Part shown: one piece after another, positions 8,349 through 16,850 of the stretch | How the letters are laid out: every line of letters begins with the position of its first letter | How positions within the stretch are numbered: position 1 is the first letter of the stretch | Assembly (NCBI GenBank): GCA_050258815.1 | Contig: JBLMZM010000176.1 | Location: forward strand, 1-64,000 | Length of the DNA: 64,000 bases | Reading direction: 5' to 3' | Origin: JAAXKN01 sp050258815 | GTDB taxonomy: Bacteria > Bacteroidota > Ignavibacteria > Ignavibacteriales > SURF-24 | The notes under the pieces: generated by a model | What the model saw: only the letters and a program-made list of their open reading frames with translations | Told to the model about the DNA's origin: nothing | Database searches by the model: none | Program-made: the position numbers and the translations under genes

Positions 8349-8861
8349 TTAAGGATAAAACCTCATACCCAGCGCAAGATCGATCGCAGAACCAAAATCC
8401 GGGGCAAGCCCAACCAATGCACCAACTTCAAGGAATATCTCCAGGGGGGTTCTCTCCGGAATTATATTTAAACCGAATACTCCCCTGATTCCGAGTCCTG
8501 CATCACTGCCGCTTCTATAATAAAATTTCCCCTTCTCCCCTTTATACCATAGTCCCGATCCACCGGTCCCAAACCCCAGAACGCCCCCAAAACCGGCATA
8601 CAGGGCCGCAACTGAGGACTGAAAGGCATCAAAGTGCCAGAGATAGTCAACTCCCAGGCGGGGGCTTCCAAAATAGGATCCGCCCAAACTCGCTGCCAGG
8701 GCATTTTCCCTGTTAAACCAGTACTTTATAGTTCCACCGGTAGGATCACCCAGTATGATGCCAAATCCGAAGTTTTTTCTCTTGGGACCCTGCGCATAAC
8801 TCATCTCGTTTACGCTAAACAAAAAGAGAATAAATAAAACCAGAATCAATTGTTTTAACAT
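8349..8861 (-). CDS. small outer-membrane beta-barrel-like protein
   Basis: A protein of about 170 residues with a signal peptide (MLKQLILVLFILFLFSVNEMSYAQ). The mature part is glycine- and aromatic-rich with alternating short strands such as GFGIILGDPTGGTIKYWF and GIRGVFGLNIIPERTP, ending in the aromatic strand ALGMRFYP. This is typical of small eight-stranded outer-membrane barrels. I chose ATG 8861 over the upstream in-frame ATG 8897, because a GGGAG ribosome-binding site lies before 8861 and the signal peptide starts there. No specific family was recognised. It converges with aat and is followed in the same direction by nothing nearby. Confidence 0.75.
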   Translation of the reverse strand: MLKQLILVLFILFLFSVNEMSYAQGPKRKNFGFGIILGDPTGGTIKYWFNRENALAASLGGSYFGSPRLGVDYLWHFDAFQSSVAALYAGFGGVLGFGTGGSGLWYKGEKGKFYYRSGSDAGLGIRGVFGLNIIPERTPLEIFLEVGALVGLAPDFGSAIDLALGMRFYP

Positions 8862-9003
8862 TTCACTCCCGCCTGTATTTAAGTTACTCACAAACAACCA
8901 TCTACTAAGTCTGCCCTGCAGTCTCTGCTTTTGCTGTTCAATAATTAAGTTATAAATTTATCACCTATATATGCAAGTCATCAATAAAATTATGCCCCCA
9001 TTC

Positions 9004-11340
9004 CTATATTATATTAAAGATCACCCTGAAAGTGGTACCTTTGCCTTTTTCACTTTCAACTTCTATAGCGGCATTATTCAGTGCAATGTACTTCTTAACC
9101 AGAGACAGCCCCAGTCCGTTTCCCTCGAATCGTCTCGTATAACCCGACTCCTCCTGCGTAAATGGCTCAAAAAGCCGGGGCAAATACTCCTCTGCTATAC
9201 CAATTCCGGTATCACAAACCTCTACACACAGCTGGTTAGCCGGGGTATTGTAAAGAACTACCTTTACGTAACCCTGCCTTGTGTATTTAATGGCGTTATC
9301 TATAAGGTTCTGAAATATCTGGCTTGTAGTATAACTGTCACACATGAGTGTCGTAATGGCAGCATTATTTTCCATTACCAGAGCCAGCTGGCTGGATCTG
9401 GCTGAACCGCTAAATTCCATTATTAAGGGCTCAAGCACGTCTTTTGCAACGTCAATATTCCTCAGGTTGATTTCAATATTCCCTGCCTGTATCTCCGACA
9501 TATTAAGTATCATATCAATTGTGCGTATCAGGCGGCGCCCGCCATTATCAATAATATTAAAACTCTGTTTCAGGTCCTCACTTACCCTGCCTTCGAGCTC
9601 ATCCCTCAGAAGGGATGTAAAGCTGAGAATTGTATTGACGGGAGTTCTGATTTCGTGCGATACCTGCGCCAGGAATTCGCTTTTCAACCTGTCGGATCTC
9701 TCAGCCCTGTCGCGTGCATCAATCAGCTGGTTCTCGGCAATTCTCCTTTCTGTAATATCCAGCGCAACTCCGACAAGAGCAATTGGAAGTTCCTTGTCAT
9801 ATACGAGTGAGGTGGAAAGAAATACAGGAAATTCCTCGCCATTTTTCCTCTTATTGACCAGCTCTCCCTGCCAGCTGCCCTTTCTGAGGGTCTCATAGTA
9901 GATCGTCCTCTGCAGCTGTTCAATTTCCCCGGAATTTTCCAGTATACTTATCTTTTTCCCCAGCACCTCTTCTTTTTCATAACCATATGTTCTCAGAAAA
10001 GCTTCGTTTACGAACAGGATATTGTTCTTCATGTCGGTAATATTAACGCATTCGCCGATATTTCTTATAGTCTGCGCAAGCATCATGATTTCCTTTTCGG
10101 CCTCCACGCGTTCGGTTATGTCGCGTGCATTAATAATTAAACCCTGAATGGCCTGATCCTCCGAAAGGTTATTGACCAGTATCTCCAGTATTTTGCGACA
10201 GCCGTCTTTTGAGACGAATTTTATTTCAGTCAGTTTTTTTTCCTGTACCCTTACGCCAGAGAAATAGGATGATGCTATTGGTATATCGCCCGGGTAAATT
10301 ATGTCATAAATGGCCTTGTCATTCAATTCTTCCGGTGTATAGCTTAGTACTTTGCAAAGTGAAGGGCTCACATATGTCATCTCGCCGTTACTCTTTATGA
10401 CAACAATTATATCCGAAGCATTTTCAATGAGGGATTTGTAGTAGCGGTTGATTTCCTTAAGTTTTGAAGTGGCCCTGGATACACGCTTTCTCAAAAGGTA
10501 TACAAATACCCAGCCCGTGATCATTACAGCCAATCCGAATATACCCAGGTAGGCAACAAGCCTTACAATCTGGTTTTTATCAAACCAGAGATTCAGGAAA
10601 TAATCATCGCCAAACCATTTTCTTTTTAGTGCCTGTATTTCACCCGAATGCTGGAGACTGCGGATTGAGGAATTCAGCTTAGAGCGAAGAGAATAATTTC
10701 CTTTTCTTACTGCAAGAGAGTATTGCGTGGTCAGAACAGGTTTGCCTATAACCTTAATACCTTCCATCAGGCTGAATTTATGCAGCCAGTATAACCCGAC
10801 ATAATAATTGCATATTGCCGCTTCGGCTCTTCCGTACTTTAAATCATTTATCGCATCAAGCTGACTGTCTTCCCTTACCAGCTGAAGGAGCGGATAATGG
10901 CGGCTCAGATACTCTTCCGAAAGATCGTCTTTCTGTACAGAAACTCTTTTTCCGGACAGATCCTCAATTGTTTTTATCCTGAAGTTGTCCTTTGCTACAA
11001 ATATCACCGTATATATGGTCAGGTATGGATCGGTAAAATCATAATATGTCTCTCTTTCAGGGGTTTTATTCATGCCCAAAAGTATATCGGCTTCGCCGTT
11101 TTTTACCTGCTCCTTGGCCGCCCCCCATGAGGTAAGCGATATGTCAAACTTTAATGCGCTTTCTTTTTCGATCCATCTGATTACTTCACAATCAAACCCG
11201 TCGGGCTGACCATTTTCATTTCTGAAAAGTAGGGGCGGGTAATTGTTGTCTCCCACCGCCTTGTATCTCTGTGCGGTTGAGCAAAACAGTGCCGGACTAA
11301 ATAGAAGAATCAGACTAAAAGTAAGCAAGTTAAGCTTCAT
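9004..11340 (-). CDS. sensor histidine kinase with periplasmic solute-binding domain and two PAS domains
   Basis: A protein of about 778 residues: signal peptide (MKLNLLTFSLILLFSPALFC), a bacterial solute-binding protein family 3 domain with GQPDGFDCEVIRWI and ADILLGMNKTPERE, a membrane helix (AYLGIFGLAVMITGWVFVYLL), two PAS/PAC modules, a HisKA domain with SHEIRTPVNTI and an HATPase with NLIDNAIKYT, DTGIGI and GNGLGLSLVKKY. The ligand-binding part would sense an amino acid or similar small solute in the periplasm and pass the signal to an unlinked response regulator, since none is adjacent. The reading frame extends to a TTG at 11439, but a signal peptide begins at ATG 11340; ATG 11361 is an alternative. 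No ribosome-binding site is decisive. Confidence 0.9.
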   Translation of the reverse strand: MKLNLLTFSLILLFSPALFCSTAQRYKAVGDNNYPPLLFRNENGQPDGFDCEVIRWIEKESALKFDISLTSWGAAKEQVKNGEADILLGMNKTPERETYYDFTDPYLTIYTVIFVAKDNFRIKTIEDLSGKRVSVQKDDLSEEYLSRHYPLLQLVREDSQLDAINDLKYGRAEAAICNYYVGLYWLHKFSLMEGIKVIGKPVLTTQYSLAVRKGNYSLRSKLNSSIRSLQHSGEIQALKRKWFGDDYFLNLWFDKNQIVRLVAYLGIFGLAVMITGWVFVYLLRKRVSRATSKLKEINRYYKSLIENASDIIVVIKSNGEMTYVSPSLCKVLSYTPEELNDKAIYDIIYPGDIPIASSYFSGVRVQEKKLTEIKFVSKDGCRKILEILVNNLSEDQAIQGLIINARDITERVEAEKEIMMLAQTIRNIGECVNITDMKNNILFVNEAFLRTYGYEKEEVLGKKISILENSGEIEQLQRTIYYETLRKGSWQGELVNKRKNGEEFPVFLSTSLVYDKELPIALVGVALDITERRIAENQLIDARDRAERSDRLKSEFLAQVSHEIRTPVNTILSFTSLLRDELEGRVSEDLKQSFNIIDNGGRRLIRTIDMILNMSEIQAGNIEINLRNIDVAKDVLEPLIMEFSGSARSSQLALVMENNAAITTLMCDSYTTSQIFQNLIDNAIKYTRQGYVKVVLYNTPANQLCVEVCDTGIGIAEEYLPRLFEPFTQEESGYTRRFEGNGLGLSLVKKYIALNNAAIEVESEKGKGTTFRVIFNII

Positions 11341-11681
11341 GCCAGTATAGCTATTTGTCATACCTGAATTCCGGTTTGTTGCAGCATATAATGAAAAACC
11401 CGGAGCATTAGTTTTACAACTAAATCCGGTGTAAGGCAAAATTCCGGTTAATTTTTATACCGTAAAATGTTTGCCATAAACCAAATTAGCACATTTGCCA
11501 GGTAACAAAGAAGCTTCAGCCCTATTCGGGAAATAGGAACAGCCCTTCTGCCCGTTGTTTTTCCGGTTTTATCTTTCCGTAACATATTTTCGAAAATATT
11601 ACGGAAAATATTATAGTGCCGGGCCAGTTTTCTTAGGCCGGTTAATGGATGGATATGAAGCTGACGCTCAGATCTGAAATC
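11341..11681. other. 341-bp intergenic region with a long imperfect palindrome
   Basis: No gene is seen between the sensor kinase start and the cyclo-ligase stop. It contains an AT-rich palindrome, 11574-11607, whose arms TTTCCGTAA...TATTTTC and GAAAATATTACGGAAA pair over 16 bases with a two-base bulge. A smaller CCTATT/AATAGG pair lies at 11521-11537. Either could mark the 3' end of the cyclo-ligase transcript, though neither has a U tract. No promoter was assigned for the kinase. Confidence 0.4.
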
Positions 11682-12278
11682 TCAGCTCCAGCGCGTGGCA
11701 TCTCTGGTATTAATAGTCCTAAGTTCAGTGATGATCTTATCAACCCTGATATCGTGAATGTCGGTTTCAATATTGTCAAAAACCTGAAATTCAAAGGCTA
11801 CAACGTACTTGGGAGCAAATGTATTCCTTAAAAGCCTGTCATAATGCCCCCCGCCCTGACCGACACGCTGCCCTAACTTTGAGATTGCAACTGCCGGAAC
11901 AAAAATCAGATCTATATCGGAAAGGTCCTCATCTGCGCTCATCCTGGGTTCCAGGTATCCGTCCTGATTCTTTACCAATTCATCCCATCCGGTGAACTGG
12001 AACCTCCTGAAGGTCCTGGTTTCCTTGTTGAATTTGGGCAGAATTATTTGTTTTCTCCATCCCAGGGCAAAATTTATGATTCTCCTTGTATCCACCTCAC
12101 CGCTGCGGTTTGAAATATACAGATGGATCTTTTTTGCGTATACAAAATCATCTAAAATTGCCAGGCGCTGGATTATTTTGTCGGTTCTAAGGTTAACTTC
12201 TGCCGGAGTTATATTCTTTCTTTTCTCCAGAACTGTTTTTCTGGCTTCTGATTTAGGTATTAGAGTCTGTAGTTTCAT
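11682..12278 (-). CDS. 5-formyltetrahydrofolate cyclo-ligase family protein
   Basis: A 198-residue cytoplasmic enzyme that uses ATP to convert 5-formyl-THF to 5,10-methenyl-THF. Motifs seen are the N-terminal basic helix (SEARKTVLEKRKNITPAEV), the phosphate-binding and fold segment IHLYISNRSGEVDT, LPKFNKETRTFRRF in the middle, and the family signature DLIFVPAVAISKLGQRVGQGGGHYDRLL. The length is typical. ATG 12278 follows a GAGGT ribosome-binding site. It is divergent from a small coiled-coil ORF at 12569. It seems to be a single-gene unit. Confidence 0.93.
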   Translation of the reverse strand: MKLQTLIPKSEARKTVLEKRKNITPAEVNLRTDKIIQRLAILDDFVYAKKIHLYISNRSGEVDTRRIINFALGWRKQIILPKFNKETRTFRRFQFTGWDELVKNQDGYLEPRMSADEDLSDIDLIFVPAVAISKLGQRVGQGGGHYDRLLRNTFAPKYVVAFEFQVFDNIETDIHDIRVDKIITELRTINTRDATRWS

Positions 12279-12568
12279 TTTATTACCTCAAATTGGTTCT
12301 AAAGATCTCCCCGGCCCGTTTTAACTTTAAAATAAGGATTTAACTCTTTATTGGAAAGAAGCTTTAACATAAAATGTTTCCAAATCCTTTTATTTTATCG
12401 CATAATTGCTTAAGATTTAAATTATTTTTGACTTTAATTAAATATTTTTCCGAAAAACACACGTTTGCCGATATATAATTAGTAGTAAATAATAATTTTT
12501 GACAATTAAAGGAATATTAAATGCAGATTTATTTCTGCAGTCATTTTAATATTCAACATTAAACAAAT

Positions 12569-12718
12569 ATGAATAATGATCAACCGGGTAAAAAGAACAA
12601 ACTTGAGAGAACTATTCAGCTATTGAAAGAACAGATAAAAAATCTTAAGGACTTTCTGGAGGATTTCAAGCAGAGCAATCCCCCTGAAAGCGAAAAAGTT
12701 AAGAAGCCCAAAGACTGA
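12569..12718 (+). CDS. 49-residue charged coiled-coil protein
   Basis: A short ORF below usual gene-calling limits. It encodes a highly charged product with a helical, coiled-coil-like stretch LERTIQLLKEQIKNLKDFL (heptad leucine/isoleucine spacing) followed by a Lys/Pro tail ending KKPKD. There is no ribosome-binding site, which is common in this group. It lies in a 450-bp gap between the cyclo-ligase and a secreted protein gene and converges with the latter, stopping 10 bases before it. No family was recognised. Coding status rests on sensible composition and helix periodicity only. Confidence 0.5.
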   Translation: MNNDQPGKKNKLERTIQLLKEQIKNLKDFLEDFKQSNPPESEKVKKPKD

Positions 12719-12728
12719 TCCTGATCAG

Positions 12729-14876
12729 CTACTCCATAAATGCCACTTTATTTTCACCACCAGGACACCTGAAAGTATAGTACCCGCTCACAGCATTATA
12801 ATAAACCGGCAGTTCTTTGGCCTCCCCGTTCAGATAAACGGCCGAAGGCTTTTTATTCAGACTGATGAGTACATTTCTGTTCTCATTGTAGGAAAGGACT
12901 ATGCTTCCATCCATCCGCGTGCAGTCCCCGATCTCGCCGCTCATCCCGGTAACAAACATCATATCCCGGTTATTCTGGCTCCTGCCTATCCTGATCTCGT
13001 TTCTGCCTTGGGGCAGGAGGACACTCTTTTCACAAACACAGGGCCATTCTTTGCCATTGAGCCTCACCTCGGGCCAGGATACTTCACTTTCAAAGATAAA
13101 CATCTTTGATGCCTCTGAGAGATAGGTATCTGCGTCTTTTTTTAGGAAATTTATTCCGGTACCAAGTGCATAAGGGGCCTTTAGAAAATCATATTCATAG
13201 GGAGTATTGACCGCATAAATACACACCCGGTCCGAATGCATTTGGGCCTCGGCAATCAGTTCCAGAAATTCAAGGCCGGTCTGTACCGGAGTCGGGAACG
13301 GATTCTCTCTCCCTTCATCCACGACATTGATATCAAGCGTCAGTACGGCTTCTTTACCCAGCATTTTACGGTAATATTTTCCAATTTTTTCATATCTGTC
13401 CGGTCCCAGCACCCATAAGGGGTAGGGATCTTCGGCCTGCATGGTAAACCTGAATTGTTTCTGTAACTTTACGAACTCATCCGTATCGACGCCGATTGCG
13501 TCTTTGACGTTATCATTAAGCGGGTTATCAATCTGTGTAAGATAAATATCCAGGCCCATGGCTTTTCCTGCTGACTGCACGAATTCAAGAACCTGCCTGT
13601 TTAATTTTGTACAGAGTCCCACCCTGTAATCCAGGAATTTTCTTATTGATTTTTTATCGCGCCTGAAATAGTTGGGACTCTTTGGGTCAAATATTTTAAT
13701 AGGATCCAGTCCATACTTTCCTTTGAATTCATTTCTTACATACTCACTCATGGGTGTGAATGCCTCAGGATATGTGTGACCTACGAGAGACTCGAAATAA
13801 AGTTCGGCAATATCCACCCCGTCCCAGTCAAATCCCGTAATCACTGTGCTCAGGTATTCAGTTACTGCCTTAAAACAAGCTGGATTTTCCAGCGCCATGA
13901 GTTTTCTCCAGTCGAGTGCAGCATCCTCGCCTGTTGCCTTCTTTTCCCTCCATTCCGGGTGCATATTCCAGAATTCCTCGCTGACCATTGGAAGCTCCAG
14001 CCACAGATACACAAGTATCCCGTTTGCATGGCACTCCCGTATGAACTCCTCATTAAAATCTCCGCACCTTTCCACCGAATACCATCCGCTCAGGTGGACC
14101 TCATTTACGCCATAGGTTTTAAGCCTGCGGGCCAGTTCAGCCGGGTCATTTCCATCATGATACCCCCAATCGGCATAAACAACCAGGCGGTCGCGCCTTA
14201 ACAGGGGTTTATAGTTAAAGAACCAAAGGAAGTGTTCATGCAGGTAAGGATAACGTCCATATCCGAACCCACCCGGGATATCCAGCGGGACTCCGAGATA
14301 AATGAATCTGCCTTTTCCCAAAATGCCTCCAATGGCAACCGGGGCACCGGTAACTTTATCTGAGCAAAAGGTGCTGAGTCCTTCACCGCCGAATTGCCTG
14401 CAGTAAGCGCTTTCCTTCCACTTTATATTTACTTCAGGATGAGCCGTATCCCGTATGGAATTAACCTTCAGGCTCTTTTCCCCGAACTTTACCCCCAGCA
14501 TTTCAGCCATATCAGAAGCTGATTCTGTTATTATATTCAGCCCGTCCCTGCAGGCATTCAGAATTTTAATTTCCTGCTTTTTATCCAGACTTCCTGCTGT
14601 TTTTTCCGGAATGATTAATACTTCCGTACTATTGAGTTTTATGTTTCTGAATTCAGAAAGGTTTACCAGCCTGATATGAAAGCCAAACGAGGCAAAGCTG
14701 GTAATATATTGTCTGAAGTCCGAAGCCGGTATATTGTCGCCTTTAAGCAGCAATACCCTGTCTTCCTCCAGAAGGCGCTCCTGTGCCGGGAGGGTCTGAA
14801 ATGTGAGAATAAGAAATAAAGTGATAAAAGCTGTTCTGAAAAGTGTGCTGCTGGGTCCGATTGAGTTTTTTATCAT
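12729..14876 (-). CDS. secreted TIM-barrel protein, putative glycoside hydrolase-like
   Basis: A 715-residue exported protein (signal peptide to TLPAQ). The N-terminal 200 residues have a ThuA/glutamine-amidotransferase-like feel (RVLLLKGDNIPASDFRQYI, VLIIPEKTAGSLDKK, GRFIYLGVPLDIPGGFGYG). The central 400 residues look like a (beta/alpha)8 barrel with RLVVYADWGYHDGNDPAELA, NEVHLSGWYS, YLWLELPMVSEEFWNMHPEW and the strand FDWDGVDIAELYFE, close in style to the GHL10/DUF4015 families. A C-terminal beta-sandwich-like part follows. Acidic residues at strand ends (DGVDIAE) could be catalytic. The gene stands alone, with no polysaccharide-utilisation partners. The exact family and substrate are unknown. 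Confidence 0.65.
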   Translation of the reverse strand: MIKNSIGPSSTLFRTAFITLFLILTFQTLPAQERLLEEDRVLLLKGDNIPASDFRQYITSFASFGFHIRLVNLSEFRNIKLNSTEVLIIPEKTAGSLDKKQEIKILNACRDGLNIITESASDMAEMLGVKFGEKSLKVNSIRDTAHPEVNIKWKESAYCRQFGGEGLSTFCSDKVTGAPVAIGGILGKGRFIYLGVPLDIPGGFGYGRYPYLHEHFLWFFNYKPLLRRDRLVVYADWGYHDGNDPAELARRLKTYGVNEVHLSGWYSVERCGDFNEEFIRECHANGILVYLWLELPMVSEEFWNMHPEWREKKATGEDAALDWRKLMALENPACFKAVTEYLSTVITGFDWDGVDIAELYFESLVGHTYPEAFTPMSEYVRNEFKGKYGLDPIKIFDPKSPNYFRRDKKSIRKFLDYRVGLCTKLNRQVLEFVQSAGKAMGLDIYLTQIDNPLNDNVKDAIGVDTDEFVKLQKQFRFTMQAEDPYPLWVLGPDRYEKIGKYYRKMLGKEAVLTLDINVVDEGRENPFPTPVQTGLEFLELIAEAQMHSDRVCIYAVNTPYEYDFLKAPYALGTGINFLKKDADTYLSEASKMFIFESEVSWPEVRLNGKEWPCVCEKSVLLPQGRNEIRIGRSQNNRDMMFVTGMSGEIGDCTRMDGSIVLSYNENRNVLISLNKKPSAVYLNGEAKELPVYYNAVSGYYTFRCPGGENKVAFME

Positions 14877-14915
14877 TGTCGTTATTTAATTGTTAGGAAC
14901 AGTAAAGTTTAATTA

Positions 14916-16706
14916 TTAATACCTCTCAGGATTCAGATCGTATTTTTCGTAAAGATCCAATTCACTAAGTCTTTTTCTGACCGATTTTTTGCTGGCCCCG
15001 AAGTATTCTGATATAAATTTCATCGGGACCTTCCTGGATACTCTTTTTTCCAGCTCGGCATCCATTTCGTCTGTCCATTTGACGCTGTTGCTGAGCGGCT
15101 TTTTAAATACTATACTCTTGCTGACACTGCTGTTGTATTTGCCCGCAGACCCCTTGGCTGAAACGAGTACGTGCTGAGGTGAATCAGAGATCAGTCCACG
15201 GGTTTCAGTGTTTGTCAGTTCCTCGGGTATATTTAATTTACTCCTGGTGCGTGTAACGGCCACATAGAGGAGGTTGATTTCCTCGGCCAGACCGGCGGCA
15301 TCAATATTTGAAAGCCCTTCTTTTTTAATCAGTCTGGTTATTGTATCCTCAGAAATAAAGTCCTTTTCCAGCGTCACTTCGTCATATTCGAGTCCCTTGC
15401 ACCTGTGCACCGTTGAGAATATAACATCAGCCTTATCCCGGTCACCATCGCTGACATGTTTCTCCCTCAGCAGCTTCAGCAGAGCCGGCAGCTCCTCGCC
15501 GTATTCCTGGACAATATCTATAAGCATCATTAGTTCAGCTTCTTCTGTTTTTTCAGCATACGATTTTAATTCGTCTATGCTCTGCATACTTCCTATCAGT
15601 TCATCCTTTATAAGATGATACTTCTCACGTGAAAGGTTTAATACGTCATAAATAGAGGCCCCTTCACCGGCATAGGTGTATGAGTTAAGGTTTCCCTCAA
15701 AGTATATCTTCTTTATCCCGCCATAGGCTGTCACCATATTGATGGCCCTGACCAGAAGCTTAAGGTTTGTCCTTGCTATTACGGCACTTTTATGTATTAC
15801 CCTGCCGCCCCCGGAGCCTATGATCGGGTTTTCCCTGTAACTGGTAAAATGCCTTTTCCATTTCAGGATTTCCATTGCAAGTCTTGCAATTTCCTCATCC
15901 AGGCGAAAACTCGTGCTAAGCGAAAGCTCAGTAAACCCCAATACCTTTTCCAGTGAATTTATAGCATAGCGCCAGCTGTAGATCTGCTGGTGAGTATCGC
16001 CGACTATTACTTTTGTCGCCCCCTGTTTCAGGAACACGTCCAGCATGGCAGGAGATGCGTCCTGCCCCTCATCAAAAAGTATATAGTCGTAATCCAATTC
16101 AGGACTTTTTAGCTGAAACAGCTTCAGATAGAAGTCATGGTTTATATCAATCTCACACTTATACATTTTGGCAAGCAGGAGCCTGGTACCATATTCAATC
16201 TGGGAATAATAGCTGTTTACGAATGCCTTTGCTACCGGATCGCTTACGACACTCCTGTAATCAAGCTCCTGTACCTTATCCTTATTGCTGTTGCAATAAT
16301 ATGCGGCAAATTTCTTTATATGATTTGCCAGCACATATGGCGCATTTACGTCGCGACCATCGGTATTTAATGACAAAATATCCCTGATCTGACCCGAACT
16401 ATAATTGGTACCAATATTAAAACTGCTTCTTTTAACAACAGAATCGAATGCAAGCGAGTGGGCGGTTTCCACTCTTACGTTTCTTAAGCCTTCTGAGGAA
16501 AATTTATCCCTGGCATACTTTTTTACCGAGGCATTGAAAGCCAGATAAAGCAGCCTGTCACTTTTTTTTGATTGTTTTTTTGCATACTCAATCAGAGTAG
16601 TGGTTTTACCGGAACCCGCCACGGCATTGATCTTTATGTCACCCTGGCTGTTTATTATATTCTTCTGCTCTTCTGTTAAACGCATAAATACCTGTCCGGC
16701 TTCCAT
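14916..16706 (-). CDS. UvrD/Rep-type (F-box helicase-like) superfamily 1 helicase with C-terminal HTH-like domain
   Basis: A 596-residue protein. It carries Walker A AVAGSGKTTT (28-37), motif II FDEGQD (211-216), motif III GDTHQQIYSWR (236-246), motif V/VI elements STVHRCKGLEYD and LLYVAVTRTRSKLN. These are the SF1A helicase blocks, in the compact form resembling FBH1-like helicases rather than full-length UvrD (about 720). The C-terminal segment, SVKWTDEMDAELEKRVSR followed by IPMKF-like and ASKKSVRKRLSELDLYEKY, resembles a Myb/SANT or homeodomain-like DNA-binding unit, unusual in this family. ATG 16706 is used; Met8 at 16685 with an AGGT ribosome-binding site is equally plausible. It lies downstream of the TonB-type receptor but is separated from it by a strong terminator. 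Confidence 0.87.
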   Translation of the reverse strand: MEAGQVFMRLTEEQKNIINSQGDIKINAVAGSGKTTTLIEYAKKQSKKSDRLLYLAFNASVKKYARDKFSSEGLRNVRVETAHSLAFDSVVKRSSFNIGTNYSSGQIRDILSLNTDGRDVNAPYVLANHIKKFAAYYCNSNKDKVQELDYRSVVSDPVAKAFVNSYYSQIEYGTRLLLAKMYKCEIDINHDFYLKLFQLKSPELDYDYILFDEGQDASPAMLDVFLKQGATKVIVGDTHQQIYSWRYAINSLEKVLGFTELSLSTSFRLDEEIARLAMEILKWKRHFTSYRENPIIGSGGGRVIHKSAVIARTNLKLLVRAINMVTAYGGIKKIYFEGNLNSYTYAGEGASIYDVLNLSREKYHLIKDELIGSMQSIDELKSYAEKTEEAELMMLIDIVQEYGEELPALLKLLREKHVSDGDRDKADVIFSTVHRCKGLEYDEVTLEKDFISEDTITRLIKKEGLSNIDAAGLAEEINLLYVAVTRTRSKLNIPEELTNTETRGLISDSPQHVLVSAKGSAGKYNSSVSKSIVFKKPLSNSVKWTDEMDAELEKRVSRKVPMKFISEYFGASKKSVRKRLSELDLYEKYDLNPERY

Positions 16707-16758
16707 TTACTCTAAAAAATAGACAACAAAAGTAACTAGTCCCGGGTAAAAAACAAAA

Positions 16759-16807
16759 TGCCACTGCAAAATTCCCGTCCCTGGGACGGCAAAATCCTGC
16801 AATGGCA
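16759..16807 (-). terminator. rho-independent terminator of the TonB-type receptor gene
   Basis: A long hairpin with arms around TGCCACTGCA and TGCAATGGCA on the outside and CCGTCCC/GGGACGG at the tip. Read on the minus strand it ends in TTTTGTTTTTT. It begins about 44 bases after the stop codon at 16851 and sits between the receptor and helicase genes. Confidence 0.85.
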
Positions 16808-16850
16808 TCATGCAATAAGACTTCTTTTATTACCGGCAGCTGCTCTTTAA

